Below are positions 16,981-25,524 of a stretch of 64,000 nucleotides of DNA, in pieces. The notes under the pieces were generated by a model. It was not told the origin of the DNA, searched no databases, and saw only the letters and a list, made by a program, of their open reading frames with translations. The translations under genes were made by a program, and so were the position numbers. The stretch spans positions 1 through 64,000 of the forward strand of contig NZ_CP108515.1 of NCBI RefSeq assembly GCF_035989305.1, read 5' to 3'. Within the stretch, counting starts at the first letter, position 1; the number at the start of each line of letters is the position of its first letter. This stretch comes from Streptomyces sp. NBC_01233. GTDB taxonomy: Bacteria; Actinomycetota; Actinomycetes; Streptomycetales; Streptomycetaceae.

Positions 16981-18837
16981 TTGAGAGACGAGAACGTCGT
17001 TCCGGTCGTGCTGGCCGAGCGTGAGCACGAGGAGATCCTGGTGACGGAGATCCTGCCGACCTGGACCAGGAACGCCGTCCCGCAGGACCAGCCGGTGGTC
17101 ATCGTCGTCGCGGGACCGGCGGGCAGCGGGAAGTCCCGGCTATGCGACCTCCTACTGGCGGTTCTCGCCCGGCGGGGCGGGGCGGTGCTGATCGGCCGCG
17201 ACCTCTACAAGAAGGCCCACCCCCAGTACGACGCCCTCATGCGTGAAGACGACCTCACGGCCGGCGTCCGGGTGCGCCCCGACGTCCTGCGGTGGCAGGC
17301 GGAGGTCGAGGCGCACGTACGCCGAGAACGCTTCGACGCGGTGCTGGAAGCGCCCATCGCCGACCTGGCCCAGGCCATCGCGACGACTCAAATCTGGCGT
17401 ACGGCGGGCTACCGCGTCGAGGTGGTGGCGCTGGCCACGTCGGAGGCCGAGGCGCAGCTCAGCGCGCTGGACCGTTACCTGACGCAGGTCGACGAGCAGG
17501 GTGTGGGCCGGTCCGTGTCCTGGGGCAACCTCGAGCAGTGCACGCGCAACCTGCCCCTGTTCCTGGAGGCCGTCGAGGCCGAACGCCTCGCGGACCAGGT
17601 CATGGTGGTCCGCCGCGGTCTTTATGTCCTGTACCGCAACGAGCTCACCGCGGAGGGAACCTCCTGGCGCGAGGAGGAGGCCGCTCCCGAGGCGCTGACG
17701 GCGGAGTGGGGCCGGCCATGGACCGCGCCGGAGACCTGGCAGTTCCGGCGCCGCCTGGCCAGCACGGAGCAGCGCTTACACCCGACGGTCCTCGCCCCGG
17801 AGCGTCGCCTCGCGATCGCCGGAGGGCTGGAGCGCGCCTTCGCACTGGCCGAGCCGGTGCGCCGGATCGCCCAGCCGCTCACCGTGCCGCCCGGGGTCGA
17901 CTACCACCGCCTGTCCGCCAACGAGCACCGGTGGGTCTTCGACGAGCTGATCGTCCCCATGTTCCTGGGAACCATCACGCCGCAGGACGACCCGGTCACC
18001 CTCTACGTGATGGGTCCGCAAGGGTCAGGGAAGTCCCACACCGCGCGTGCCCTGCGCCGTGCGCTGAGAGTGCGCCGGCCCACCCGGATCGAGGGCGGCA
18101 CGTTCAAGTCGTTGCACCCCGACTACCGCCAGCTCCTCCAGGAGGAGCCACGTACGGCGTCGGCGCGGATCCGGGCCGACTACCGGGCCTGGCAGGAGAT
18201 GGCAGAAGCCCACGTACGGGCCCGCCGTGGGGACATGCTGGTCGAGATCGCTCCGGACAGCATCGACCACTTCCTCAACAGCGCGCGCCGCGACCACCGG
18301 GCGGGCCGCCGTGTGGAGCTGGTCGTGATCGGGGCGCGGGCCGCAGACAGCCGGCTGGGGACCGCGACCCGGTGCGCCGAAGTGGCCCGCATGGGCGTTG
18401 CGCCCCGCTTCACCGCGGCCGCCGCCCACACCAGAACCTTCGGCATCGTGCCCGCCGTGGTCCGCGCGGCCGAAGCCTCGCCGTACGTGCACTGCGTCTC
18501 TGTGATCCGCCGGGACCTGACCGCGCTGTACCGCAACGAACGGACCCCGGACGGTGCCTGGAGGAAGCCGGCGCGAGGCGGGGACGTCCTGGAGGCCGAG
18601 CAGCACCGCCCCTACACGCCCGCCGAAGCCGCCCACCTCCTGGCCACCCTCCAGCGCCTGAAAGGCGAGCTGCCGCAGTACTGGGCGGACCTCGTCGAGA
18701 TCGCCGCGATGGCCTGGCCGCTGATGCCCGCTCACCTCCAGCCGCGTACCCTCGCCTCCACGATCACCCCGGCCCAGCTGCCCGTCCGGACGGGCTCTCG
18801 CTACAGGCCCTCCAGCTCCTGGGCGAGAGCCGCGTAA
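16981..18837 (+). CDS. Tandem (double-domain) zeta toxin
   Basis: About 618 residues from TTG 16981, which has GGAGAGG four bases upstream; in-frame ATGs at 16918 and 16954 lack ribosome sites and lie in the operator. Two zeta-toxin/UDP-GlcNAc-kinase-like P-loop domains follow each other. Domain 1 has Walker A GPAGSGKS (about 45-52) and IGRDLYKKAHPQYDALM with the catalytic-type Asp. Domain 2 has GPQGSGKS (about 345-352) but IEGGTFKSLHPDYRQLL, where the usual D is G, so its kinase activity is doubtful. Zeta toxins phosphorylate cell-wall precursors or nucleotides and stabilise plasmids. No canonical epsilon antitoxin is seen. Confidence 0.85.
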   Translation: MRDENVVPVVLAEREHEEILVTEILPTWTRNAVPQDQPVVIVVAGPAGSGKSRLCDLLLAVLARRGGAVLIGRDLYKKAHPQYDALMREDDLTAGVRVRPDVLRWQAEVEAHVRRERFDAVLEAPIADLAQAIATTQIWRTAGYRVEVVALATSEAEAQLSALDRYLTQVDEQGVGRSVSWGNLEQCTRNLPLFLEAVEAERLADQVMVVRRGLYVLYRNELTAEGTSWREEEAAPEALTAEWGRPWTAPETWQFRRRLASTEQRLHPTVLAPERRLAIAGGLERAFALAEPVRRIAQPLTVPPGVDYHRLSANEHRWVFDELIVPMFLGTITPQDDPVTLYVMGPQGSGKSHTARALRRALRVRRPTRIEGGTFKSLHPDYRQLLQEEPRTASARIRADYRAWQEMAEAHVRARRGDMLVEIAPDSIDHFLNSARRDHRAGRRVELVVIGARAADSRLGTATRCAEVARMGVAPRFTAAAAHTRTFGIVPAVVRAAEASPYVHCVSVIRRDLTALYRNERTPDGAWRKPARGGDVLEAEQHRPYTPAEAAHLLATLQRLKGELPQYWADLVEIAAMAWPLMPAHLQPRTLASTITPAQLPVRTGSRYRPSSSWARAA

Positions 18838-18992
18838 CGGGCCCCGATCTCAGCCGCTTCCTCCCCGCCTTCCTGGAGCGTTTCCAGGTCGGCGGCGCAT
18901 ACAGCCAGGCCCTCCTTCAGGGCCTGGAGCACCTCCGGGCCCTCCCCGTAGCGTTGCCGCTTCCTGATCTGCTCGGTGTACCAGCTGGTCAC
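18801..18992 (-). CDS. Small acidic protein convergent with the zeta toxin
   Basis: Encodes about 63 residues from GTG 18992; the true start may lie upstream, in sequence now occupied by a different gene remnant. The protein is helical and acidic: SWYTEQIRKRQRYGEGPEV, then ALKEGLAVCAADLETLQEGG. Its 3' end overlaps the last 37 bases of the zeta gene on the other strand. I recall similar small proteins convergent with zeta genes on Streptomyces plasmids, so it could be the cognate antitoxin. That is position-based inference. Confidence 0.5.
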   Translation of the reverse strand: MTSWYTEQIRKRQRYGEGPEVLQALKEGLAVCAADLETLQEGGEEAAEIGARYAALAQELEGL

Positions 18993-19390
18993 AACGTGTA
19001 CGGCCTGTTCGGCGGCCTCGGTGCTCCACTGCTGGAGGCGCTGTCCTACTACCCGCACCTGCTGGCCTGGGACCTGAGCCGGCTGCCCGCGAAGAAGCGC
19101 ATCGTCCCGGTGGTTCTGCTGGATACCTTCGAGGACACCGCAGACCGGCACCGGGACTTCGAGCGTCTGCTGCAGCGTCTGGTGTGGCTCATGCCCGGCA
19201 CCTTCTTCGTCATCGGCGGCCGCAGCCGGCTGCCGTGGGCGGACCCCGCGCTGCACGGCCAGCTCGACTGGACCGGCCCCGCCGCATGGCCCGGCCTGGC
19301 GGCCTCCTCCGCCTCCCTGACGGTCCCGCAGCCGCGGGCAGCCGGCTCCGGCGCCCGGCAGTATCTGATCGGGGACTTTACCGACTGTGC
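18975..19390 (+). pseudogene. Internal fragment of a STAND/TPR-type NTPase gene
   Basis: In one plus-strand frame the sequence reads ALSYYPHLLAWDLSRLPAKK, RIVPVVLLDTFEDTADR, LLQRLVWLMPGTFFVIGGRS, RLPWADPALHGQLDWTGP and RQYLIGDFTD. This is the Walker-B-like and following region of large Streptomyces ATP-binding TPR (STAND-type) proteins. Neither the P-loop nor the C-terminal repeats are present. It is bounded on the left by the small gene 18801-18992 and on the right by the recombinase at 19480, so it is a remnant. Confidence 0.65.
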
Positions 19391-19479
19391 TGTGAGTGTC
19401 GGGGTCACTCGTCGGAGTGGTCTGTAGGGCCTTCGCGTTCTCGTTTACCGATCTCGGCAAGGCTGTTCGTCGTGTCGGG

Positions 19480-20691
19480 ATGCGGCGGGAGGGGCACGTG
19501 CGGAGTGTGATTGTCCTGGATGACATTCGGGTCCAGGAGATTGTCCGAGGGGACGGAAGCCGGTCGTACACCATCGTGTGGCCCGACCTGACCGTGGACG
19601 AGGAGGCGGACTGCTTCCTCTGCCAGTACGAGGGCTCGGGGACACAGAAGACGTATGCGTACACCCTCGTCGATCACCTTCGGTGGCGGGTGCGTGAAGG
19701 GCTGACGACGGCGAAGATCTCACTGTCCGATCTGCAGCGGTACATGGGGGCGGTCGGGGCACGGGTGTCGATGCCGTTCGGCGAGCCGTGGCGGCTGCCG
19801 CCGAAACGTCCGTACGGCCCCGGCGCCCTCAAGGTCACGTCCGCCTGCTTGAAGGGCTTCTACCTGCATCAATGCGCCCGGCAGGGGGTGAACCCCGAGC
19901 TCAAGGCGGCCTTGGATGTCCGGCGGCTGCCGACTCAGCCGGACCGGGACCGGACGCTGCTGGGGCACTTGGTGACCTCGATGTCGGCCAACCCGCTGAC
20001 GCCGCCCGGCCGTTCGCACCGCCGGCACCCGAAGATGCTCCCGGACGGGGCGAGGCCCGAGCTGCTGAGCGAGGTCAACACGGCTCGGGACGCCATGGTG
20101 GTGACCTGGTTGTCCGACACGACGCTGCGGATCGGCGGGCTGACCGGGCTGCATGTGGTCGACCTGCACCTGCGGGAGAACGCGGCCTGCGGCGAGTGCA
20201 AGAGTCCGCACGTTCACGTGTGTCACCGCGGAGCCAACCCGAACCGGGCGGCGGCGAAGAAGAAGCCCCAGTGGCGGCTGCAGGACGGTGTGATCACCGG
20301 TGGGGAGATCTACCGGGTGAGCCCGGCGATGATCAGCACCTACTTCATCTACATGACCACCGAGTACACGAAGTACGCCACCGGGCACGGGATGCTGCTG
20401 ATCCAGCTGCACGGGTCGAACATCGGTGAGCCGTGGACGGCGGACGCGGCCCGCGGCATGCTGCGGCGGGCCGGGAGACGGGCCGGCCTGCCCGGCCGTA
20501 TCAAGCCGCATCAGTTCCGGCACAGCACGATGGGCAAGATCCTCGACGCGTCAGGCAACGACCCGCTGGTGGCCAAGGAGGCGGGCAACTGGGCCTCTAT
20601 GAAGATGGTCGACGAGGTCTACGGCCACCCCGACCAGCACTCGCCGGAGTTCGTGGCCGCTCTGAAGGCCGTCTGGGGTGAGGAGGAATGA
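19480..20691 (+). CDS. Tyrosine recombinase, second recombinase module
   Basis: About 403 residues from ATG 19480; GTG 19498 or 19507 are alternatives because GGAGGGG lies at about 19488. The catalytic domain carries the first Arg in DTTLRIGGLTGLH, the HxxR box as KPHQFRHSTMGKI and the late motif AKEAGNWASMKMVDEVYGH. A zinc-binding insertion, ACGECKSPHVHVCHRG, lies between the first Arg and HxxR. It is only distantly like the recombinase at 6512. Its TGA overlaps the ATG of a cysteine-rich partner gene, the same two-partner logic as the first cassette. Confidence 0.85.
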   Translation: MRREGHVRSVIVLDDIRVQEIVRGDGSRSYTIVWPDLTVDEEADCFLCQYEGSGTQKTYAYTLVDHLRWRVREGLTTAKISLSDLQRYMGAVGARVSMPFGEPWRLPPKRPYGPGALKVTSACLKGFYLHQCARQGVNPELKAALDVRRLPTQPDRDRTLLGHLVTSMSANPLTPPGRSHRRHPKMLPDGARPELLSEVNTARDAMVVTWLSDTTLRIGGLTGLHVVDLHLRENAACGECKSPHVHVCHRGANPNRAAAKKKPQWRLQDGVITGGEIYRVSPAMISTYFIYMTTEYTKYATGHGMLLIQLHGSNIGEPWTADAARGMLRRAGRRAGLPGRIKPHQFRHSTMGKILDASGNDPLVAKEAGNWASMKMVDEVYGHPDQHSPEFVAALKAVWGEEE

Positions 20692-21129
20692 GCACCCCGG
20701 TCCGCCGACTGCTGCCCGTCCTGTCACCGTCCACGACCTCGAGCCGCACCACCGGCGACCGCCTGGAGCTGCTGACGGCCCTGCTCAACGCGCCGACGTT
20801 CGACGCCGCCTTCCGCACGGACGTGATCGACCTGCCCGGTGACCATCACGTCTACGCCTGGGAATGCGGCGTCCCGCGGTGCGAGCGAGCTGTGAACCCG
20901 GGCACCGAGTTCTGCCACATCCATCTACGTGACTGGGGTCGGCAACGTCGGGAAGGCGTCAGTGTCGCCGAGTTCCTTCGCACCGCCGCGCCGTTGAAGC
21001 AGGCGTCCTGGATTACGCCGCCGGCCTGCCGGATCTGTCGCCATACTCCTTCCTGGAGTCCGGAGCGGCTCTGCTTCATGCACGCCACCCGATGGCGCCG
21101 GGCTCAGTATCCACACCTCAAAGGGGGCG
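20688..21129 (+). pseudogene. Truncated zinc-binding partner of the second recombinase
   Basis: From ATG 20688 (overlapping the recombinase stop) about 147 residues look genuine: WECGVPRCERAVNPGTEFCH, then ACRICRHTPSWSPERLCFMH, both paired Cys/His zinc-type sites. After PHLKGGAAPE the frame turns into Arg/Pro-rich nonsense, although it stays open to 21554. The full partner should be much longer if it matches the Zn-array protein of the first cassette. It is therefore read as truncated or frameshifted near 21125. Confidence 0.55.
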
Positions 21130-21435
21130 CTGCCCCGGAGACCCGAGATCGAGGCCGCGGGGCTTCCCTTCCTCCACCGGTTCGTGGAGCTCGCCCTCGC
21201 CTTCCACCATGCCGTCCGCGGCGAGGACCAGGGCCTGGCCGCCACCATCGACCGGCTGCGCGTGCTGACCGCGACCGGCGACTTCGCCTACTTCACCGAC
21301 ATCGCTCACTTCATGGGCGCCCTGCCCCTGCCGGGGCCGTCGACCATCCGCTGGACCACGAGCGAAGACGACGTCCGCGGCGCGTGGCGCGGCCTCGTCC
21401 AGACCCGGCAGGAACACCTGCTCGCCGGAAACTGA
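21130..21435 (+). pseudogene. C-terminal fragment of an unidentified protein
   Basis: In a different frame from the preceding gene, EIEAAGLPFLHRFVELALAF, HHAVRGEDQGLAATIDRLRV, TATGDFAYFTDIAHFMGALP and DDVRGAWRGLVQTRQEHLL run to a TGA at 21433-21435. The composition is protein-like and helical. It is either the frameshifted end of the zinc-binding partner or the tail of another gene joined here. ATG 21184 could give an 83-residue protein. Confidence 0.45.
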
Positions 21436-21445
21436 GCCTGGACGC

Positions 21446-21484
21446 GCGACGGCTCCGACCAGAGTGCGTGGTCGGAGCCGTCGC
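21446..21484 (+). terminator. Strong hairpin terminator
   Basis: CGACGGCTCCGACCA (21447-21461) pairs perfectly with TGGTCGGAGCCGTCG (21469-21483) around a 7-nt loop; one more G-C pair extends it. It follows the fragment ending at 21435 by about 10 bases. Confidence 0.85.
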
Positions 21485-21516
21485 CATGGACAGGCCGGGC
21501 GCCGGGCCCGGAGAAA

Positions 21517-21729
21517 TCAGCTGGCGTCGGGGCGCTGCCCCACGAGCTGGGTGAGCAGCTCGATGATCTGGGCCTGATTTCGGTCGATCTTCTCGTCGAG
21601 CGCTTCAACGCGGCCCCCAAGGCCATCTACCGCCTGCTCCAAGCCAACGAGTCCTCGACGAACTGCCGTCAGACCAGCCGCGATGCCCTCGCAGTAGGTA
21701 TCCCCCGACAGCCGGGCCTGGCCGCTCAC
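21517..21729 (-). CDS. Small coiled-coil protein, third gene of PIN toxin operon
   Basis: Encodes 70 residues from GTG 21729, whose bases overlap the PIN gene stop as GTGA. The C-terminal half is a heptad-like helix, VGLEQAVDGLGGRVEALDEK then IDRNQAQIIELLTQLV, predicted to form a coiled coil. No family is recognised. Coupling to the toxin-antitoxin pair suggests a modulating role. Confidence 0.6.
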   Translation of the reverse strand: MSGQARLSGDTYCEGIAAGLTAVRRGLVGLEQAVDGLGGRVEALDEKIDRNQAQIIELLTQLVGQRPDAS

Positions 21730-22106
21730 GGGGTCAGGTCCAGGACCCGGACCGGCAGACCCTCCCACCGCTTCGGCATGGTGGTGGCCACGATCGCCCC
21801 TTCCGGCCGGTCCGCCGTCGGCTGCGCCGCGTGCTGGCTATGGGCAGCCGCCCAGGTCTCCTGCTGCGCCACGGCAAGCGCTGCGGGCAGGTCCAGATCC
21901 AAGACGGTGATACCCGGCAGTGCCGCCAAGTGCTCGGCGGTACCGGGCCGGGCCCGGTCGGCCTCGACGAGCGCGCACGAGGGCGCGTAGAGGAACCAGC
22001 CCGTCTCGGCGTGCGCGCGGTGGATCAGCCGGGAGGCCAGTACGTTGCCCTGTCCGGCCGCGGCCATTGCCGTCTCGTCCAGCACGATGTGCATCGCTTC
22101 GCTCAC
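21726..22106 (-). CDS. PIN-domain-like toxin
   Basis: Encodes 126 residues. It starts with a PIN-type first strand and acidic residue (HIVLDETAMAAAG, D9), has a mid acidic residue in CALVEADRARPGTAEHL, and ends with EGAIVATTMPKRWEGLPVRV, which resembles the late ATA..R region of VapC-like nucleases. The central acidic residues are less canonical than in VapC. PIN toxins cleave RNA, often tRNA. The ATG overlaps the TGA of the RHH antitoxin (ATGA), the standard VapBC arrangement. Confidence 0.7.
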   Translation of the reverse strand: MSEAMHIVLDETAMAAAGQGNVLASRLIHRAHAETGWFLYAPSCALVEADRARPGTAEHLAALPGITVLDLDLPAALAVAQQETWAAAHSQHAAQPTADRPEGAIVATTMPKRWEGLPVRVLDLTP

Positions 22107-22360
22107 GGGCGCTGCACCTGCGCGAGCCGTCGGTCGAGTTCGTCGTCGAGCTCGCTCTGCTCGGCGGCGGTCGGGGCGTACCCGTTCCAGGACCGCAACG
22201 CGGCCTGCGCCTTCTCCGCCCGCTCGGCGCGCTCGGCCGGCGTCAGCATCGTTTCGGCCAGCCGAGCCAGGTAGGCGCGCAGGGACAGCCCCTCGGCGGC
22301 TGCGATCGCCGCGAGGCGGTCCTTGGCTTCCTCGGGGATTCTTACGTTGGCATCGGACAT
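22103..22360 (-). CDS. Ribbon-helix-helix antitoxin
   Basis: Encodes 85 residues from ATG 22360; GAAGGAG lies a few bases upstream, and an in-frame ATG at 22378 overlaps that ribosome site. The N-terminus ANVRIPEEAKDRLAAIAAAE, then LSLRAYLARLAETML is a classic RHH (Arc/MetJ/CopG) DNA-binding fold. The charged C-terminal half would bind the PIN toxin. It should repress its own operon at the palindrome at 22386-22409. Confidence 0.8.
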   Translation of the reverse strand: MSDANVRIPEEAKDRLAAIAAAEGLSLRAYLARLAETMLTPAERAERAEKAQAALRSWNGYAPTAAEQSELDDELDRRLAQVQRP

Positions 22361-22385
22361 CGTGGTGCTCCTTCCCATGCCTCTA

Positions 22386-22409
22386 GGGTACGGGTACGTA
22401 CCCGTACCC
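22386..22409. promoter_or_regulatory. 24-bp perfect palindromic operator of the RHH/PIN operon
   Basis: GGGTACGGGTAC (22386-22397) is immediately followed by its reverse complement GTACCCGTACCC (22398-22409). It lies 26 bp upstream of the antitoxin ATG. TAGAGG beside it on the minus strand could be the -10. This is the expected position and symmetry for RHH autoregulation. Confidence 0.8.
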
Positions 22410-22458
22410 GTCCTGGCCTATCCGGCTGCTCGCCAAACCAGTGGGTGCGCTGGCACCG

Positions 22459-23091
22459 CTATCGCTCGCCCTCGCCATCCGCCTGCCAGCGCTTGGCGCG
22501 GGGGCGGAACGCGAGAACCGAGCCCTCGCTTCCCTGTTCTGAGCCGCGTGACGCCCCCTCTGCGGTTGGCTGCTCCGCTAGGAATTCGCGAAGCGCCGTG
22601 GCCAAACTGGTTCCAGCCCGCGCAGCTGCAGAAAAGACCTCACCGGCAGGACGGCCCCCTACCGTGTCAAGTTCTCGTAGATATGCTGTCACTTCGTCAT
22701 CGCTGGGCCATCGCCGCCCGGCCTCGTAGAAGCAGCGAGTCCATATGTCGATCGCGTTCTGTCGATCTGCGCTGTGATTAAGTGCCGCCAGCTCGTTGGG
22801 TGTCAATCCATGGTGAAGGTTCCAGGATCGATGGTAGGCGGCTATGCAAGCTGCGATCTTCATGCGGTGCGAAGAAGGGGAGATATTCGATACCTTGTCT
22901 ACTTGATCCTGGACCACGGAGAGAAAGAAGTTGTCCGGTGCGTCCCCCGTCAGGAAGTACCAAGCATCTACCCACTCCATGACTATGTCGGCACGCTCTT
23001 GCTTGCTCAGCGATTCAAGGGGTTCCTGGATGGTGCCGCAACGTTCGCCGGCACCGTGGACGGCAGCTGTGATGGTGCGGATGGGATCCAC
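22459..23091 (-). CDS. Hypothetical protein downstream of an HNH nuclease
   Basis: Encodes 210 residues from ATG 23091, 26 bp after the HNH gene, so probably in the same operon. It is largely helical: EPLESLSKQERADIVMEWVD, AIDIWTRCFYEAGRRWPSDD, EVTAYLRELDTVGG; the last 40 residues are charged and disordered. I recognise no family. Codon usage is slightly less GC-biased than its neighbours, as in the HNH gene, suggesting joint acquisition. Confidence 0.6.
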   Translation of the reverse strand: MDPIRTITAAVHGAGERCGTIQEPLESLSKQERADIVMEWVDAWYFLTGDAPDNFFLSVVQDQVDKVSNISPSSHRMKIAACIAAYHRSWNLHHGLTPNELAALNHSADRQNAIDIWTRCFYEAGRRWPSDDEVTAYLRELDTVGGRPAGEVFSAAARAGTSLATALREFLAEQPTAEGASRGSEQGSEGSVLAFRPRAKRWQADGEGER

Positions 23092-23117
23092 CCACCGCTC
23101 GGCCCCCCTGAGCAGGC

Positions 23118-23822
23118 TCAGGCTTTCGGCGAAGGTTGAGACCTACTGATGAGTGGGCGACTCCTCATGGTCCTCCGTCCAACTGGCCTTCCATGTCTCA
23201 ACAGCTGCCTGATCCAAGGGGTGAAGCTCAATGGTTTTCGACTCCCCTCGCCGTCGGACACGTATGCGCGAGCCCGCTCCTGTAGTTCACCAATCATCCG
23301 CCAGGTGATGCCGCAAAAGTATCGAAATCGATTCTCCGTTTTCACGCCACCCTTGCGCATCGCCTTCTCGACGATCCCGGGTATGGCTTCAACTGGCAGC
23401 CCGGCTTCCCGAAATCCATCCAGGCTATTCTTCCAATCCGTAGGCAGTGCTATTGCGCCATCTTCTCCTGAAGTTGCATGTGTCCATGAGTTCCAAGATT
23501 CGAAGAAAGTGCTTCTGAAGGTCTCGCCCACCTCGTGCTGTGCAGTCATATCTGCGGCCGCCCGCCGCATTGCCTCGGCCCACCTAAGAGCGTCCCGCGA
23601 GACGTTCTTAACTATCTCGGAGTCAGCTGTCATGCTGCTCTTGCCGCTGTTGCAGGGCTCGCAGGCTGCCACGAGATTGTCCGGGGTATCAGAACCTCCG
23701 AGCGCCACGGGAACCACATGATCCACACGGAGCGTTACGTCCGGAGCGGACCCCCCGCAGTAGCGACAGGTGTACCGGTCCCGGCGCAGGACCTCGAAGC
23801 GGAGCCGATTCGAAACAGCCAC
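23118..23822 (-). CDS. HNH endonuclease
   Basis: About 234 residues from GTG 23822; the frame is open upstream to 24176 but that part lacks protein character. Residues ~10-65 form the HNH/McrA-type site: RDRYTCRYCGGSAPDVTLRV, DHVVPVALGGSDTPDNLVAA, CEPCNSGKSS, with two CxxC pairs, the catalytic DH and the Asn. The helical C-terminus (DALRWAEAMRRAAADM, RKGGVKTENRFRYFCGITWR) is common in actinobacterial plasmid/phage HNH proteins. It could act in restriction-like defence or in phage DNA processing. Confidence 0.85.
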   Translation of the reverse strand: MAVSNRLRFEVLRRDRYTCRYCGGSAPDVTLRVDHVVPVALGGSDTPDNLVAACEPCNSGKSSMTADSEIVKNVSRDALRWAEAMRRAAADMTAQHEVGETFRSTFFESWNSWTHATSGEDGAIALPTDWKNSLDGFREAGLPVEAIPGIVEKAMRKGGVKTENRFRYFCGITWRMIGELQERARAYVSDGEGSRKPLSFTPWIRQLLRHGRPVGRRTMRSRPLISRSQPSPKA

Positions 23823-24162
23823 ATCTCTCCAATGCCCCAGCGGTTGGGATGTGCATAGATGGTCCCAGCCGAGGCACCGGTACGCGGGGGAATCGCAGCA
23901 CGTCCTGGGTGCAGCCCGTCGCGAGATCGGCAAGGCACCTGCGGTCAGGAGTCGAGTAGCCCCGGTTCGCGTCAGGGCGGCACAGCGGCATGCGATGGCC
24001 GACGGCACGGTCCGTAAGACTTTTCGCGTGGCAGCCTGGACCGCGCCGTGCGCGGGTTGCCGCCGCGGGTCACCGGGGTGGGTGGTCCATGACGTCTGCG
24101 CCGGCATGGCCGCATAGGTCACAGTCGGTCCGCTTGGCCATGCCGCTTCCTCGTCTGCGGGG
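23823..24162. other. Non-coding stretch between HNH gene and IS element
   Basis: No convincing gene. A minus-strand micro-frame starting at about 24141 reads MAKRTDCDLCGHAG and stops after 23 codons; it has a CxxC pair but no other support. Confidence 0.4.
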
Positions 24163-25524
24163 CAGGGCATCGGCACGAAGGTGACTTGAGGGTGTTCACC
24201 CCAACTTGCCTTGCTGGGAGGGTTCGTGACGAAATGTGGCAGGCACGGTCACCGGCGATCATGTGAGTGTCTACGTCCCATGATCCTGCTGGAAGACCGT
24301 GCCTGCCGTTGCCGAATCATCCCTCATGCCCGCCTCGCTTGACCAACTCGCCACCGCATCGTCTCTGTCGGTTGAGGAGTGCCCGGGCCTGTTGACCTGC
24401 CTTGCGACGGTGACGGACCCCCGTGACCCACGGGGCCGGCTTCACCCCCTGGTCGGCGTGCTCGCCATCTGCGCCGCTGCGGTCCTGACCGGCGCGACCT
24501 CTCTGCTGGCGATCAGTGAGTGGGCGGCTGACGCCTCGCAGTCGGTCCTGGCCCGGCTCGGTGCCAGCTGCGACCCCTTCACCGGCCAACACCACGCCCC
24601 TGGTGAGGCCACCATCCGCCGGGTACTCGCCCAGGTCGACGGTGACGTACTCGACCGAGCCGTCGGCAGCTGGCTGTCCGCCCGATGCCCGCAACCCAGC
24701 GAGCGGTTGCTGCGGGCGATCGCGGTGGACGGCAAATCCCTGCGCGGCGCCGCCCGCGCGCACGACCTGAAGATCCACCTGCTGGCGGCCGTCGACCACG
24801 CCACTTCCGCCGTCCTGGGCCAGGTCGACGTTGAGACAAAGACGAATGAAATCACCTGCTTCCAGCCACTACTGGATGCCATCGACCTGACCGGAGCGGT
24901 CGTGACCAGCGACGCGATGCATACCCAACGCGAGCACGCCGAGTACCTGGGAGGCCGGGGCGCCCACTACATCGTCATCGTCAAGGGAAACCAGAAGAAG
25001 CTCCGCAAGCAGATGAAGTCCCTTCCCTGGAAGCAGATCCCACTCCAGAACCGCACCGTCGGGACCGGCCACGGCCGCAGCGAGATCCGCCGGATCAAGG
25101 TCTGCACTGTCGCCGGCCTGCTCTTCCCCGGCGCCGCCCAGGCCATCGAACTCAAGCGGCGCCGAGTCAACCGCAAGACCGGCAAGGTCAGCACCAAGAC
25201 CGTGTACGCGGTCACCAGCCTGACCGCCGAGCAGGCCAATCCGGCCCAGCTCGCGTCCTTGATCCGCGGCCACTGGTCGGTAGAGGCGCTCCATCACGTG
25301 AGGGACACGACCTTTGCCGAGGACGCCTCACAGCTGCGGACCGGCAACGCGCCCCGCGCCATGGCCACCTGGCGCAACCTCGCCATCGGAGCCCTTCGCC
25401 TGGCCGGTCTCCGCAGCATCGCCACAGCTCTCAGAGGAAACGCCCGCGACGCCACCCGGCCCCTGCGAATCCTGGCCATTCCGTGATCAAAAAACGGTCA
25501 TACCTGCTTCATGCCGGAGCCCTG
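24163..25524 (+). mobile_element. ISAs1-family insertion sequence
   Basis: Imperfect terminal inverted repeats match at 15 of 18 positions: CAGGGCATCGGCACGAAG (24163-24180) and the complement of CTTCATGCCGGAGCCCTG (25507-25524). The CAGGG terminus is typical of the family. A large nested dyad, GGCAGGCACGGTC (24238-24250) with GACCGTGCCTGCC (24295-24307), surrounds the transposase start. Flanks (TCTGCGGGG left, CCCCTGACT right) show no target duplication, so the ends may result from recombination or deletion. The right end lies within the caspase gene. Confidence 0.8.
24299..25486 (+). CDS. ISAs1-family transposase
   Basis: Encodes 395 residues from GTG 24299 (ATG 24326 is possible). It has the family's N-terminal DUF4338-type region ([19 protein letters not shown]), the first DDE block [16 protein letters not shown], the second [18 protein letters not shown] followed by [11 protein letters not shown], and the C-terminal [20 protein letters not shown] with the catalytic Glu region. 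All three acidic positions are present, so it may be active. The start codon lies in the right arm of a large dyad that may sequester the ribosome site. Confidence 0.92.
   Translation: MPAVAESSLMPASLDQLATASSLSVEECPGLLTCLATVTDPRDPRGRLHPLVGVLAICAAAVLTGATSLLAISEWAADASQSVLARLGASCDPFTGQHHAPGEATIRRVLAQVDGDVLDRAVGSWLSARCPQPSERLLRAIAVDGKSLRGAARAHDLKIHLLAAVDHATSAVLGQVDVETKTNEITCFQPLLDAIDLTGAVVTSDAMHTQREHAEYLGGRGAHYIVIVKGNQKKLRKQMKSLPWKQIPLQNRTVGTGHGRSEIRRIKVCTVAGLLFPGAAQAIELKRRRVNRKTGKVSTKTVYAVTSLTAEQANPAQLASLIRGHWSVEALHHVRDTTFAEDASQLRTGNAPRAMATWRNLAIGALRLAGLRSIATALRGNARDATRPLRILAIP

Noticed and set aside
23823..24176. N-terminal extension of the HNH nuclease to 24176
   Set aside because: The extra ~118 residues are Pro/Arg/Cys-rich without structure, and GTG 23822 just before the conserved start is a better match to the family.
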